Source: Rhodopseudomonas telluris
Lineage (GTDB): Bacteria; Pseudomonadota; Alphaproteobacteria; Rhizobiales; Xanthobacteraceae
Assembly (NCBI RefSeq): GCF_042432815.1
Contig: NZ_JBHLWM010000001.1
Location: 620,001-684,000, forward strand
Direction: 5' to 3'
DNA: 64,000 nucleotides
Under the pieces are notes generated by a model. It did not search any database and was not told where the DNA came from. It saw only the letters and a program-made list of their open reading frames with translations. The translations under genes were made by a program, and so were the position numbers. Positions 44,727 through 53,951 of this stretch are shown here, in pieces; within the stretch, counting starts at the first letter, position 1, and each line of letters opens with the position of its first letter.

Positions 44727-45641
44727 ATGACGCTGGCCTCGACCGTGACCATCGCGCCCGAGCCTGCCGCCGCGACGCAGTCGGTCAATCGCCGCATCCT
44801 GTCGGCCGCCTGGGGCATGACCAGCTTTCGGATCGGGCTGTTCGTGTTCCTGGCGCTGCTGCTGGCGTCGGCGATCGTGCCGGAAATCTCGTCGATGAGC
44901 GCCACCAAGATGGTGGTGAAGGACAAGTTCCTGCCGCCGCTGTTCCTCGGCGACAAATGGAGCTGGGGTCACCCGCTCGGCACCGACCAGCTCGGCCGCG
45001 ACATGCTGCTGCGCTGCCTGATCGGGCTCCGCTACTCGCTGCTGATCGGCATCGTCACGGTGCTGCTGATCTTCATCATCGGCTGCGGCCTCGGCCTGTT
45101 CGCCGGCTTCAAGGGCAAATGGTGGGACACCATCATCATGCGCATCACCGACGCGCAGCTCTCGATCCCGATGATCATCCTGGCCATCACCATCCTCGGC
45201 GTGTCGCGGCCGACGGTGCCGACCATCATCATCGTGCTGGCGCTGTCGGGGTGGCCGCTCTACGCCCGCGTGGCGCGCAGCGCCGCCGTGACCGAGCGCG
45301 GGCTGGAATATGTCCGCGGCCTGCGCGTGCTCGGCGCCGGCGACTGGCGCATTCTGCTGTTGTTCGCCGCGCCCAACATCCTGCCGCCGATCGCCTTCGT
45401 GGCGGTGCTCGACGTCGCGCGCATGATGATCTTCGAGGCGATCCTCGGCTTTCTCGGGCTCGGCATCCAGCCGCCGACGCCGAGCTTCGGCAGTATCATC
45501 GCCGACTCGCGCAAATATCTGATCAACGCCTGGTGGATCGCCACCAGCCCCGGCGTATTCCTCGCGATCGCGCTGACATCGATCAACCTGATGGGCGCCG
45601 CGCTCGAGAAGGCCCGCAACCGGGTGTACGGAGGCCTGTGA
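44727..45641 (+). CDS. ABC transporter permease, DppC type
   Basis: A 304-residue permease with the OppC-type N-terminal helix (FRIGLFVFLALLLASAIVPE), the HPLGTDQLGRDMLLR motif and the EAA loop ERGLEYVRGLRVLGAGDWRI. It ends with ALEKARNRVYGGL. It pairs with the DppB-type subunit as the membrane heterodimer. The stop overlaps the first in-frame start of the ATPase gene. Confidence 0.92.
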   Translation: MTLASTVTIAPEPAAATQSVNRRILSAAWGMTSFRIGLFVFLALLLASAIVPEISSMSATKMVVKDKFLPPLFLGDKWSWGHPLGTDQLGRDMLLRCLIGLRYSLLIGIVTVLLIFIIGCGLGLFAGFKGKWWDTIIMRITDAQLSIPMIILAITILGVSRPTVPTIIIVLALSGWPLYARVARSAAVTERGLEYVRGLRVLGAGDWRILLLFAAPNILPPIAFVAVLDVARMMIFEAILGFLGLGIQPPTPSFGSIIADSRKYLINAWWIATSPGVFLAIALTSINLMGAALEKARNRVYGGL

Positions 45642-45643
45642 AG

Positions 45644-47470
45644 ATGGATCTGTCGCTGATCCTCGAAGTCGACAATCTCACCGTCGGGCCGCGCGCCGAG
45701 GGCACCGCGCCGATCCTCGACGGCATCAGCTTCCGCCTGCACACCTCGGAGATCTTCGGCATCTATGCGGAAAGCGGCGGCGGCAAGACCATGCTGAGCC
45801 GCGCGCTGGCCGACTGGCTGCCGGATAGCCTGACCTATCGGTCCGGCCGCGTGATGTTCGCCGGGCATGATACGCTGAAGAAAACGTCGACCGGCACGTT
45901 CCGGGTCGGCCGCGACATCGCCTATATCGGCTCCAAACCGCAGAGTTCGCTCGATCCGACCATGCCGGTCGGCGTCCAGATCGCCGAGAAGCTGCACAGC
46001 GTGCGCCCGGAATGGACTCCGAACGAGTGCCGCGAGCGCGTCGTCCAGTTGCTCGGCGAGGTGCGGATTCCGTCGCCGGCGGAGCGCTACTACGAATATC
46101 CGTCGAAGTTCTCCGGCGGCATGATGCAGCGTGCGATGATCGTCGACGCGATCTGCGCCGAGCCGGCGGTGCTGATCGCCGACAACATCACCCAGCCGCT
46201 CGACGTCACCATCGCGGCGCAGATCGTGGCGCTACTGCACGATCTCTGCCTGCGCCACAAGATGGCGACGATCTACCTGACCTCGTCGCTGCCGATCCTC
46301 GGCCAGTTCGGCAAGCGCACCGCGCTGATGCATCACGGACGCTTCGTCGAGGAGCAGCCGTTCGAGGATCTGCTGAAGGCGCCGCAGACCGACGCCGCGC
46401 GCAGCGCGATCGACAGCGTGCCGCGGATCTGGTCGGCCGGCGAGGGGCCGGCAGTCCGGCGCCACGCCGAGGGCGAAGCGCCGTTGATGCGGGTCGCCGG
46501 CGTGCATCGGACGTATCGCCAGCGCAAGCGCGGCACTTTCAACACCTATCGCAACATTCAGGCGGTGCGTGGCGTCACGCTCGACATCATGCCGCGCGAG
46601 AATTTCGGCATCGTCGGCGAGTCCGGCTGCGGTAAGTCGACTCTGACGCGCATGCTGGCGTGGCTGGAGACGCCCGACACCGGCACGATCGTGCTCGGCG
46701 GCACGGACCTCGCCAAGCTGACGCCGCGCGAGCTGATCCGCAAGCGCAACGAATTCCAGCTGCTGCTGCAGGATCCCTACACGGCGCTGCCGCCGCGTAC
46801 CACGGTCGGCCGCATGATCGAGGAAAGCTTGCGGATTCGCGGCGAAATCCCGCGCAAAGAGATGCGCGCGAAAGTGACTGCCGCGATGGCCGAGGTTGGT
46901 CTGCCGGCGAAACTCTATGACGCGCTGCCGAACGCGCTGTCGACGGGCGAGCGCCAGCGCATCTCGATCGCCCGCGCGCTGATCCTCGATCCGAAGCTGC
47001 TGATCCTCGACGAGACGCTGTCGGCGATCGATCAGCGCGAGCAGGGCAAGCTGATCGATCTGTTCTCGCGGCTGCAGGCCAAGAACGATCTCACTTACGT
47101 GTTCATCTCGCACGATCTGGCGATGGTGCGCAAAGTCTGTACCCGGATCGCCGTGATGTATCTGGGCGAGATGGTCGAGATCGCCGACAACCGCGATCTG
47201 TTCTTCGATCCGCAGCATCCCTACACCAAGGCGCTGCTGTCGGCGGCGCCGACGCTGGAGGAGAAGCCGTTCAACGCCGGCGACTTTCTGCTCGAAGGCG
47301 AGCCGCCGAGCCCGATCGACATCCCCCCCGGCTGCAGCTTCGCCTCGCGCTGCCCGAAAGCCTTCGCCCGCTGCCGCGTCGAAACCCCGCGCCTGCAGGA
47401 ACATCAGCCCGGGCGGTTTGCCGCGTGTCACCTGCTCGATACTGCGGAGGCCGAGCCGGCGGCGGCGTAA
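45644..47470 (+). CDS. fused dual ABC ATPase (DppD-DppF like) with degenerate first half
   Basis: A 608-residue protein containing two ATPase domains. In the first (about residues 1-265) the P-loop is AESGGGKTML and the signature SGGMMQRAMI, but the Walker B segment is VLIADNITQPLD, with Asn where the catalytic Glu should be. The switch region is IYLTSSLP, with Ser in place of His. The second domain is normal: GESGCGKSTL, LSTGERQRISIARAL, LLILDETLSAID, FISHDL, and the oligopeptide-type C-terminal CSFASRCPKAFARC. ATG 45644 is chosen because GGAGG lies nine bases upstream; GTG 45638 overlaps the previous stop. Hydrolysis probably occurs mainly at one site. Confidence 0.92.
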   Translation: MDLSLILEVDNLTVGPRAEGTAPILDGISFRLHTSEIFGIYAESGGGKTMLSRALADWLPDSLTYRSGRVMFAGHDTLKKTSTGTFRVGRDIAYIGSKPQSSLDPTMPVGVQIAEKLHSVRPEWTPNECRERVVQLLGEVRIPSPAERYYEYPSKFSGGMMQRAMIVDAICAEPAVLIADNITQPLDVTIAAQIVALLHDLCLRHKMATIYLTSSLPILGQFGKRTALMHHGRFVEEQPFEDLLKAPQTDAARSAIDSVPRIWSAGEGPAVRRHAEGEAPLMRVAGVHRTYRQRKRGTFNTYRNIQAVRGVTLDIMPRENFGIVGESGCGKSTLTRMLAWLETPDTGTIVLGGTDLAKLTPRELIRKRNEFQLLLQDPYTALPPRTTVGRMIEESLRIRGEIPRKEMRAKVTAAMAEVGLPAKLYDALPNALSTGERQRISIARALILDPKLLILDETLSAIDQREQGKLIDLFSRLQAKNDLTYVFISHDLAMVRKVCTRIAVMYLGEMVEIADNRDLFFDPQHPYTKALLSAAPTLEEKPFNAGDFLLEGEPPSPIDIPPGCSFASRCPKAFARCRVETPRLQEHQPGRFAACHLLDTAEAEPAAA

Positions 47471-47501
47471 GGCCGCTGAAGTGATCCTCGACCTCGCCGC
47501 G

Positions 47502-47584
47502 CGTCATTGCGAGCGAAGCGAAGCAATCCATGGCCGCATGCGTGGCGTTGGATTGCTTCGTCGCTGCGCTCCTCGCAATGACGG
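47502..47584. repeat. intergenic palindromic repeat, family D
   Basis: CGTCATTGCGAGCGAAGCG/AAGCAATCCATGG pairs with TTGGATTGCTTCGTCGC/CTCCTCGCAATGACGG. It is the best-preserved family D copy in the window. Confidence 0.85.
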
Positions 47585-47629
47585 AGAGGTGTGAACAGCG
47601 CGCAAGGCGCGACGTAACTCTCCAACTTC

Positions 47630-47808
47630 CCGTGCCCCGGAAGCTGCGCAACGCGCCGCCCTTGCGGCGTGGTGCGCTGCAGATCCGGGGCCCCGGTTTC
47701 TTCGGGGATCAACCAGGGCTCCGGGCAACGCGTGCAAAGCAACCGGGGTCCCGGGTCTGCGAAGCGGCATTGCATGCCGCATCGCGCACCGGGACACGGT
47801 CTTTGTCT
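47630..47808. repeat. long GC-rich intergenic repeat with nested inverted repeats
   Basis: About 180 bases from CGTGCCCCGGAAGCTGCGCA through CAACGCGCCGCCCTTGCGGC to GCATCGCGCACCGGGACACG. The ends CGTGCCCCGG and CCGGGACACG are near-inverted, and internal GGCATTGCATGCC and CCGGGGCCCCGG stems occur. It resembles a dispersed element of Rhodopseudomonas and Bradyrhizobium genomes. With the family D copy it fills 47471-47877, which has no gene. Confidence 0.6.
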
Positions 47809-47877
47809 TTCTCTAACTCATGTGGCGGTGGGCTGAGCCCGGCGTTCAGCGAAGCATTCCTCTCTGTTGCGCGAGAG

Positions 47878-49095
47878 CTACTCCGCCGTCACCATCTTCC
47901 ACAGCGTCTCGGTCAGGACCGCCAAGCCCTTGTCCAGCGCCTCGGGCGCCGTAAATTCGTGGGCGTTGTGGCTGAGGCCGTTGTGGCTCGGGACGAAGAT
48001 CAGCGTCGCGGGTACGCGTTTCTGCAGCGCGAGCGCGTCGTGGCCGGCGACGGTCTTCATCCGCATCGAGCTGAAGCCGAGTTCGTCGGCGACGCGTTCC
48101 ACGATCTTGACTCCCGCCGCATCGAGCAGCGCGGTGCCGCGGCGCTCGTCGATGGCGATCGAGGCCGAGACACCGAGCGGCGCGATCGCCGAGTCGATCC
48201 GCGACAGGAAGCGATCGCCGATAGCGGTGGCGACGGCTTCGTCTTCGTGGCGGATCTCGAACCACACCTGCACGCGCGACGGCACGACGTTCGGTGAATT
48301 CGGATAGACGCTGATCCGCGCGGCCGACGCATGGGCGCCCTCGTCGAGATCCTCGTAGAGCATGTCGATGCAGCGCGCCGCGGCGCGCAGCGCGTCGCGG
48401 CGGCGCGGCATCGGCATCGGGCCGGTGTGCGAGGCTTCGCCCTCGAACACCACGGAGATCTTTCGCGCCGACCAGGCGCCTTCCACCAGGCCGATCTCGG
48501 TGGCGCTGTCTTCCAGCCGGGCGCCCTGCTCGATGTGCAGTTCGACGTAGCGCAGCGGCGTCAGCGGCAGCGCGCCGGTGCCGCGATAACCGATCGCCGC
48601 GAGCGCATCGCCGAGCGTCGCGCCGTTTCCGTCCGCCAGCGCCAGCGCCTGTTCGAGCGACTGTGTGCCGGCATAGACCGAGCTGCCGGTGAGGCTCGGC
48701 TGAAACCGCGCGCCCTCCTCGTTGGTCCAGTTGACGACGACGAGGTTGCGCCGCGCCGCGCCGGGCATCGCCGCCGCGCGCGCCGCGATCGTCTCGACCG
48801 CGAGCAGGCCTGCAAGCACGCCATACACGCCGTCATAGCGTCCGCCGGTCGGCTGGCTGTCGAGATGCGAGCCGACCAGCACCGCGTCCGACGATTGGGA
48901 CGCCAGCAGCGCGGTGCCGAACATGTTGCCGATCGCGTCGAGATCGAGCCGCAGCCCGCGCTGCGCAAGTTCGACGGCGAACTGATCGCGTGCGGCCTTG
49001 TCCTCCGGTGTCCCGGTGAGGCGGCAGACGCCGCCATTTTCGGTCGCGCCGAAGCCGGCGAAGGTCGCGAGGAGTTGGTGCAGTTCTGGCGCCAC
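47878..49095 (-). CDS. M20-family N-carbamoyl-amino acid / allantoate amidohydrolase
   Basis: A 405-residue zinc peptidase-fold enzyme. Metal and catalytic motifs are GSHLDSQPTGGRYDGVYGVL, NWTNEEGARFQPSLTGS, the dimer/lid region ELHIEQGARLED and SHTGPMPMPRRRDAL, and the C-terminal SHNGLSHNAHEFT. It belongs to the hydantoinase/carbamoylase group, which splits N-carbamoyl amino acids, ureidoglycine or allantoate and releases ammonia and CO2. The start is GTG 49095. It is transcribed after the amidase gene (ten-base gap) and read against the ABC transporter operon. Confidence 0.9.
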   Translation of the reverse strand: MAPELHQLLATFAGFGATENGGVCRLTGTPEDKAARDQFAVELAQRGLRLDLDAIGNMFGTALLASQSSDAVLVGSHLDSQPTGGRYDGVYGVLAGLLAVETIAARAAAMPGAARRNLVVVNWTNEEGARFQPSLTGSSVYAGTQSLEQALALADGNGATLGDALAAIGYRGTGALPLTPLRYVELHIEQGARLEDSATEIGLVEGAWSARKISVVFEGEASHTGPMPMPRRRDALRAAARCIDMLYEDLDEGAHASAARISVYPNSPNVVPSRVQVWFEIRHEDEAVATAIGDRFLSRIDSAIAPLGVSASIAIDERRGTALLDAAGVKIVERVADELGFSSMRMKTVAGHDALALQKRVPATLIFVPSHNGLSHNAHEFTAPEALDKGLAVLTETLWKMVTAE

Positions 49096-49105
49096 GCTGC
49101 TCTCC

Positions 49106-50506
49106 TCAGGCCCGCGGCGTCAGCGGCCAGTCCATCGTCACCTCGCGAAGCTGCTCGAGCGCCTTGGCGATCTGCAGCACGCCGAGATCGTCGCAGCGAT
49201 GGCCGATCACCTGCACGCCGATCGGCAGATGCCTGTCGTCGAACGCGGTGCACACGGTGGCGGCCGGCTGGCCGGTCTGGTTGAACATCGCGGTGAACAC
49301 CGTGTGGGCGAGCGGCACCTCGCGCGATACGCCGGGCTCCTCGGCCGGGAAGTTCACCACCGGCAGCACCGGCGCGATCACGTAGTCCCAGCCTTCGAAC
49401 GCCGCGAGCAGTGCCGTCTTCATCTTCCCGATCGCGCCGAGCGCCCGATACATGTCGGCGCCGGAATGGCGCTCGCCGCCCATCGCCCACGCCTTGACGT
49501 AAGGATTGATGCCGTCGTCGCCATGCGGCGGCAGGCCGCTGACTTCGACGAAGCCGCGCACCTGCAGGAACAGGTCGATCGGCGCGTAGCCGTCGAAATC
49601 GAGCGGCGGCGCCATCGGTTCGACGATCGCGCCGGCGCCGGCGAGCAATCGGCCGGCGGCCTCGATCGCCCCGCGCACCGCGGGCTCCGGCTTCGCGCCG
49701 AAGCCCATGTCGGTCAGCACGCCGATGCGAAGGCCCTTGATGTCGCGGCCGAGACGCTGGTGATACTGGGTGCCGTCGTTCGGGAAGCTCCAGGTGTCGC
49801 GTTCGTCGGCGCGCGTCAGCACGGTGAGCAGCCGCGCGGCGTCGTCGACGCTGCGCGCCATCGGGCCGGCCATCCGCATCGTATCGGCGGGCAGATGCGG
49901 GATGCGGCCGTGCGTCGGCTTCAGCGAGGCGAGGCCGCAGTGGCCCGCCGGCAAGCGCACCGAGCCGGCGATATCGGTGCCGACCGATACCAGGCCGGCG
50001 CCGGCCGCGACCGAGGCACCGGCTCCCGCGGACGAGCCGCCGGTGTTCCACTTGAGGCCCCACGGGTTGCGGGTGATGCCGTGCATCGAGCTGACGCCGG
50101 CGGCGAGCAGGCCGCAATCCGGCATGGTGGTCTTTGCAAAGATCACCGCGCCGCTCTCCTGCAGGGCGATCGCCGGCGGCGAGTTGTAGCTCGATGGCGG
50201 CAGCTCCGCATTGGCCTTGATGCCGTGCAGATACGGCCAGCCGACCATCGCGACGCTGTCCTTCACGGTCATCGGCACGCCGTCGAGGGGGCCGGCCGGC
50301 GTGTTCGCCTTCCACCGCGCCTCGGAGGCGCGCGCGGCGCTCAGCGCCTCGTCCGGGCGGAAGCAGAACAGCGCGTTGATGGCGGGATTGACGGCCTCGG
50401 CATGCGCCATGACGGTTTGCAGCACCTCGACCGGCGACAGCTTGCGCGCCGCATAGGCGTCCGCGAGGTCGCCGAGATTCATGGCAATCAGCTCTTCAAT
50501 CGACAT
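49106..50506 (-). CDS. amidase signature family enzyme
   Basis: A 466-residue amidase. The Ser-cisSer-Lys triad is visible: Lys82 in MTVKDSVAM, cis-Ser158 in NTGGSSAGAG and nucleophile Ser182 in TDIAGSVRLPAG. It hydrolyses amide bonds; the exact substrate is not told by sequence. It is first in a two-gene unit with the M20 hydrolase, and divergent from the kinase pair across a 205-base promoter region. Together these enzymes suggest catabolism of an N-acyl, carbamoyl or amide compound. Confidence 0.92.
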   Translation of the reverse strand: MSIEELIAMNLGDLADAYAARKLSPVEVLQTVMAHAEAVNPAINALFCFRPDEALSAARASEARWKANTPAGPLDGVPMTVKDSVAMVGWPYLHGIKANAELPPSSYNSPPAIALQESGAVIFAKTTMPDCGLLAAGVSSMHGITRNPWGLKWNTGGSSAGAGASVAAGAGLVSVGTDIAGSVRLPAGHCGLASLKPTHGRIPHLPADTMRMAGPMARSVDDAARLLTVLTRADERDTWSFPNDGTQYHQRLGRDIKGLRIGVLTDMGFGAKPEPAVRGAIEAAGRLLAGAGAIVEPMAPPLDFDGYAPIDLFLQVRGFVEVSGLPPHGDDGINPYVKAWAMGGERHSGADMYRALGAIGKMKTALLAAFEGWDYVIAPVLPVVNFPAEEPGVSREVPLAHTVFTAMFNQTGQPAATVCTAFDDRHLPIGVQVIGHRCDDLGVLQIAKALEQLREVTMDWPLTPRA

Positions 50507-50711
50507 CCGTCACTCCGCAGCCGCCCCGGACATGCGGGGCCTTTCCCTTCGGGATAGCGGACTTTGCGGACCGGCAAACGACGGGAGATTTCATCGGCAC
50601 GATTTGGTGGAACGGCGGACATCCCCTTTGCGGCGATCCTGAGGAAACTTCACGCAGGAGACAGGCCGCTGCCGGCGACGGCATGCGGCGTGCGCAAGGT
50701 CGGGAGAATTG

Positions 50712-51665
50712 ATGATCAGTTTCGACGCGCAGATGCAGCAGGTCCGAAGCCACGTCGCTGCCGTTCCGGGCTGGAGCGACCGGTCGCTGGTGATCGAACC
50801 GGCGCTGTCCGTGCTGGCCTCGCCGAGCTGGCGCGGCGTTGACGGCGCGCCGTGGCGGGCCACCGACAAAGCGAGCGGCGAGAGCCTGTTCGTCAAGGTG
50901 ATGGACCCCGACGCGGCGCTGTATATCGACGTCGCCTGCGGGTTCGAGGCGGCGCAGCGCGCCTCCAAGCTCGGTATCGGCCCGAAGGTGTATGTCGCCG
51001 ACGCCGCCACCGGCGTGCTGGTGATGGAAGACCTCAACGCCGGCTGGCGCGTCGGCACGCTGGAGCGAATGCTCGATCCCAAGCTGGTCGACGCGGTGAT
51101 CGCCGCGCGCAAACGCTTTCAAGAGGGACCACCGCTGCCTCGCAGCGCCGGCGTGTTCGACGAGATCGAGCGGTTCTATCAGGCGGTGAAGGAGATCAAC
51201 GCGCAGCTGCCCTCCGACATCGACTGGATGATGGCGGAGTTGCGCTTCGCCGCGGCGGCGCTGGCCAGCGTGCCGGTGCAGACCGCGCCGATCCATGGCG
51301 ACGGCAACGTCTCCAACATCCTGATCAGCGATGCGGGCGAAGTTCGGCTGATCGATTGGGACCGCGCCGGCAATGCCGATCCGCTGGAGGATCTCGGCAG
51401 CCTTCTGGTCGAAGCGTTCGACCGCGAGCCGGAAGCGCGCGACGCCTTCATCCGCGCGACCGGCGGCTTCGACGAATCGGCGTTCAATCGCACGCGGATC
51501 TACGGCATCGCCGACGATCTGCGCCATGGACTGATCGGCGCGCTGCTGTCGGCAAAATCGCCGCGCAACACGTTCGAGTTTTACAAATTCGCGAGCTGGC
51601 GCTTCCTGCGCTGCTCGATGGCCGTGCGTGAGCCGCGCTTCGGCGACATGGTGCGGAGGGTCTGA
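50712..51665 (+). CDS. choline/ethanolamine kinase-like phosphotransferase (APH fold), first of pair
   Basis: A 317-residue protein kinase-fold small-molecule kinase. It has the lysine strand ESLFVKVMDP, the hinge VLVMEDLNAGWR, the catalytic loop APIHGDGNVSNIL (HGDxxxxN) and the metal-binding LIDWDRAGNADP. These are hallmarks of the aminoglycoside phosphotransferase/choline kinase family. GGGAG precedes the ATG; an adjacent TTG is not used. It overlaps the next kinase gene as TGATG. The likely substrate class is an amino alcohol. Confidence 0.85.
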   Translation: MISFDAQMQQVRSHVAAVPGWSDRSLVIEPALSVLASPSWRGVDGAPWRATDKASGESLFVKVMDPDAALYIDVACGFEAAQRASKLGIGPKVYVADAATGVLVMEDLNAGWRVGTLERMLDPKLVDAVIAARKRFQEGPPLPRSAGVFDEIERFYQAVKEINAQLPSDIDWMMAELRFAAAALASVPVQTAPIHGDGNVSNILISDAGEVRLIDWDRAGNADPLEDLGSLLVEAFDREPEARDAFIRATGGFDESAFNRTRIYGIADDLRHGLIGALLSAKSPRNTFEFYKFASWRFLRCSMAVREPRFGDMVRRV

Positions 51666-52621
51666 TGTCGATCAAGCGGCGCGCCGGCGAGGCCGGCACC
51701 GAGCACGAACAGGCGCTGGAAGCGGCGGTGAAGCGCGTGCCGCAATGGCAGGGACGTGGCTTCAGCTACGCGTCGCTGGTCGGCGGCCTGATGAACCAGA
51801 ACTGGATCGTCGAGATCGACGGCGACGACCGTCGCTACTTCGTCAAGGTGCCGGGCGAAGGCTCGGAGATGTTCATCGACCGCGTCACCGCCAACGAGGC
51901 GGCGCGCAACGCCCATGCGATGCAGATCGCGCCCGAGGTGGTGTTCTTCGATGCCGAGGACGGCCTCGAAGTCAGCGAATTCCTTGAAGGCTATCGCGCC
52001 TGCACCAACGGCGATTTCGGCGACGCCGCGATCCAGTCGGACGTTTTGGCGCTGTATCGCCGGCTGCATGCCGGCCCGGCGCTGGCGCAGACCAAGACGA
52101 TCTTCGACATGATCGAGGAGCACATCGAGCAGGGCCGAGAACTCGGCGCGCATTTCCCCGCCGACATGCCGTGGATCGAGCATCGCTATCGCCAGGCCAA
52201 GGACGCCTTCATGGCGTCCGGCCTCGATCTGGTGCCGTGCTTCAACGATCCGATGCCGGGCAACTTCCTGATCAGCGCCGATCCGTCGGCGCCGAAGCCG
52301 ATGCGGCTGATCGACTACGAATTCGCCTCGAACAATGAGCGCAGCTACGAACTCGGCGTGCTGTTCGCCGAAATGTTCTTCGACGAGCAGCTCACGCTCG
52401 GCCTGATCGAGCAATATTGCGGCGAGGTCCGCCCCTCGATGGTCGCGCGCGTGATCCTCAACCGCTCGCTGGCCGATATCAAATGGGCCTCCTGGGCTGT
52501 GGTCAACCGCAAGCTCAAGGAGTGGGACTTCGACTACCAGAAATACGGCATCTGGAAATACATGCGCGCCCGCAGCCTCATGTACGATCCGCGCTGGGAC
52601 AGCTGGCTGCGGATGGTGTGA
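51665..52621 (+). CDS. choline/ethanolamine kinase-like phosphotransferase, second of pair
   Basis: A 318-residue paralogue of the upstream kinase. N-terminal SLVGGLMNQNWIVEIDGDDR is the glycine-rich nucleotide loop of choline kinases, with FVKVPGEGSEMFIDRVTANE after it. The catalytic loop is NDPMPGNFLI, so the usual histidine of HxD is replaced by asparagine while Asp is kept, as in eukaryotic choline kinases (HNDLxxxN). The metal strand is RLIDYEFASNNERSYELG. This suits a choline or ethanolamine kinase-like role. Its last 44 bases overlap the convergent MFS gene. Confidence 0.85.
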   Translation: MSIKRRAGEAGTEHEQALEAAVKRVPQWQGRGFSYASLVGGLMNQNWIVEIDGDDRRYFVKVPGEGSEMFIDRVTANEAARNAHAMQIAPEVVFFDAEDGLEVSEFLEGYRACTNGDFGDAAIQSDVLALYRRLHAGPALAQTKTIFDMIEEHIEQGRELGAHFPADMPWIEHRYRQAKDAFMASGLDLVPCFNDPMPGNFLISADPSAPKPMRLIDYEFASNNERSYELGVLFAEMFFDEQLTLGLIEQYCGEVRPSMVARVILNRSLADIKWASWAVVNRKLKEWDFDYQKYGIWKYMRARSLMYDPRWDSWLRMV

Positions 52622-53849
52622 TCGCATCCGTCGCGGCCGCGCACACCGTCCCGAGCCGAAGCGTGAGCGACCAGACCAGCAAGGCCAGCAAGCTGAATCC
52701 GGCGCCGAGCGTCGACACCCCGGCCCAGCCCGCCCGGGAGAAGGCGATCGTCGCGGCGATCGCGCCGAGCGCGCTTCCGATCGAATAGAACACCATGTAG
52801 CCGCCGATCAATCGGCTGCGCGCCTCCGGGTGCCGGCCCAACAGGATGCTTTGATTGGTGACATGAACCGCCTGGACCGAGAGGTCGAGAACGACGATCC
52901 CGACGATCAGTGCGACGATCGACACCGGCAACAGGGCGAGCAGGGCCCACGACGCGAGCAACAGCAATAGCGAAATGCCGGTGGTCCATTGGCCGAGACC
53001 GCGGTCGGCCAGTTTGCCCGCGGCGGTCGCCGCGATGGCCCCCGCCATGCCGACGAGCCCGAACAGTCCGATCCGGGTATGCGAATAACCGAACGGCTCG
53101 GCACTGAGAGGAAGCACCAGCGCCGTCCAGAACGCGCTGAACGACGCGAAAATCAGCAACGCCAGAAGGCCGCGTCCGACCGAGATCGGGTCGCGCGAGA
53201 ACAGGCGCGGGATCGAGCGCACCGCCGCCGGATAGCTGTCGTCGCTGTCCCGCGGCAGATGGCGTGGCAGGACTTGGGCGAGCAAAGCCACCATCACCAG
53301 CGTCAGTGCGGCGGAGGTCGCGTAGACGGCCCGCCAGCCGCCGAGATCGGCGAGTAGTCCCGCGACAAAACGCGCAGCGAGGATTCCGATCACGACACCG
53401 CTCGTCACGGCTCCGATTGCCTTGCCCCGCTCCGTCGGCGCGGCCAACGTCGCGGCAAATGCGACCAGAACCTGAACCACCACGGCGAGGAGCCCGATCG
53501 CCGCCATACCGGCGAACAGGATCGCCTCCGTTCGTGCGGTCGCGACGGCAATCAGCGCAACAGCCGACAGCAATCCCTGGACGATGATGAGACGGCGACG
53601 ATCGAGCAGATCGCCGAGTGGAACGATGAAGATCAGTCCCAGCCCGTAGCCGATCTGGGTCAGCGTCACGACTGCGCCGATCACGGCGGGAGCGATGCCG
53701 AAATCCGCCGCCATCGCGTCGAGCAGCGGCTGCGCGTAATAGATGTTCGCCACACTGAGGCCGGCGGCGACGGCGAAGATCAGGGAGGTAAGCCGCGACG
53801 CGCCGGGCGTCCCGGCGTCCTGAGCCATGCTTCCATCCGCGCGCCGCAT
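52578..53849 (-). CDS. MFS transporter, DHA-type exporter
   Basis: A 423-residue, 12-TM protein. Motif A is GDLLDRRRLIIVQGL after TM2, with the early NIYYAQPLLDAMAADFG typical of a bacterial drug/metabolite efflux group. ATG 53849 is chosen because GGAGG is seven bases upstream; GTG 53867 is also in frame. It is divergent from an HxlR regulator and shares a short control region with it. Its 3' end overlaps the convergent kinase gene. Confidence 0.88.
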   Translation of the reverse strand: MRRADGSMAQDAGTPGASRLTSLIFAVAAGLSVANIYYAQPLLDAMAADFGIAPAVIGAVVTLTQIGYGLGLIFIVPLGDLLDRRRLIIVQGLLSAVALIAVATARTEAILFAGMAAIGLLAVVVQVLVAFAATLAAPTERGKAIGAVTSGVVIGILAARFVAGLLADLGGWRAVYATSAALTLVMVALLAQVLPRHLPRDSDDSYPAAVRSIPRLFSRDPISVGRGLLALLIFASFSAFWTALVLPLSAEPFGYSHTRIGLFGLVGMAGAIAATAAGKLADRGLGQWTTGISLLLLLASWALLALLPVSIVALIVGIVVLDLSVQAVHVTNQSILLGRHPEARSRLIGGYMVFYSIGSALGAIAATIAFSRAGWAGVSTLGAGFSLLALLVWSLTLRLGTVCAAATDAITPSAASCPSADRT

Positions 53850-53872
53850 CGCATTTCCTCCACTCACCTAAA

Positions 53873-53891
53873 TAGTCTCATCATAAGACTA
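53873..53891. promoter_or_regulatory. inverted repeat operator between MFS and HxlR genes
   Basis: TAGTCT-CATCATA-AGACTA is a perfect inverted repeat with 6-bp arms, centred in the 102-base divergent region and AT-rich compared with the surroundings. A further half-site AAGACC is at about 53922. It is the likely HxlR-protein operator. Confidence 0.6.
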
Positions 53892-53951
53892 CTTGCGGCG
53901 CGTCCGTTCTAGTTCTATTTTAAGACCAGATCGCCGACAGGGAGCGGGCCG

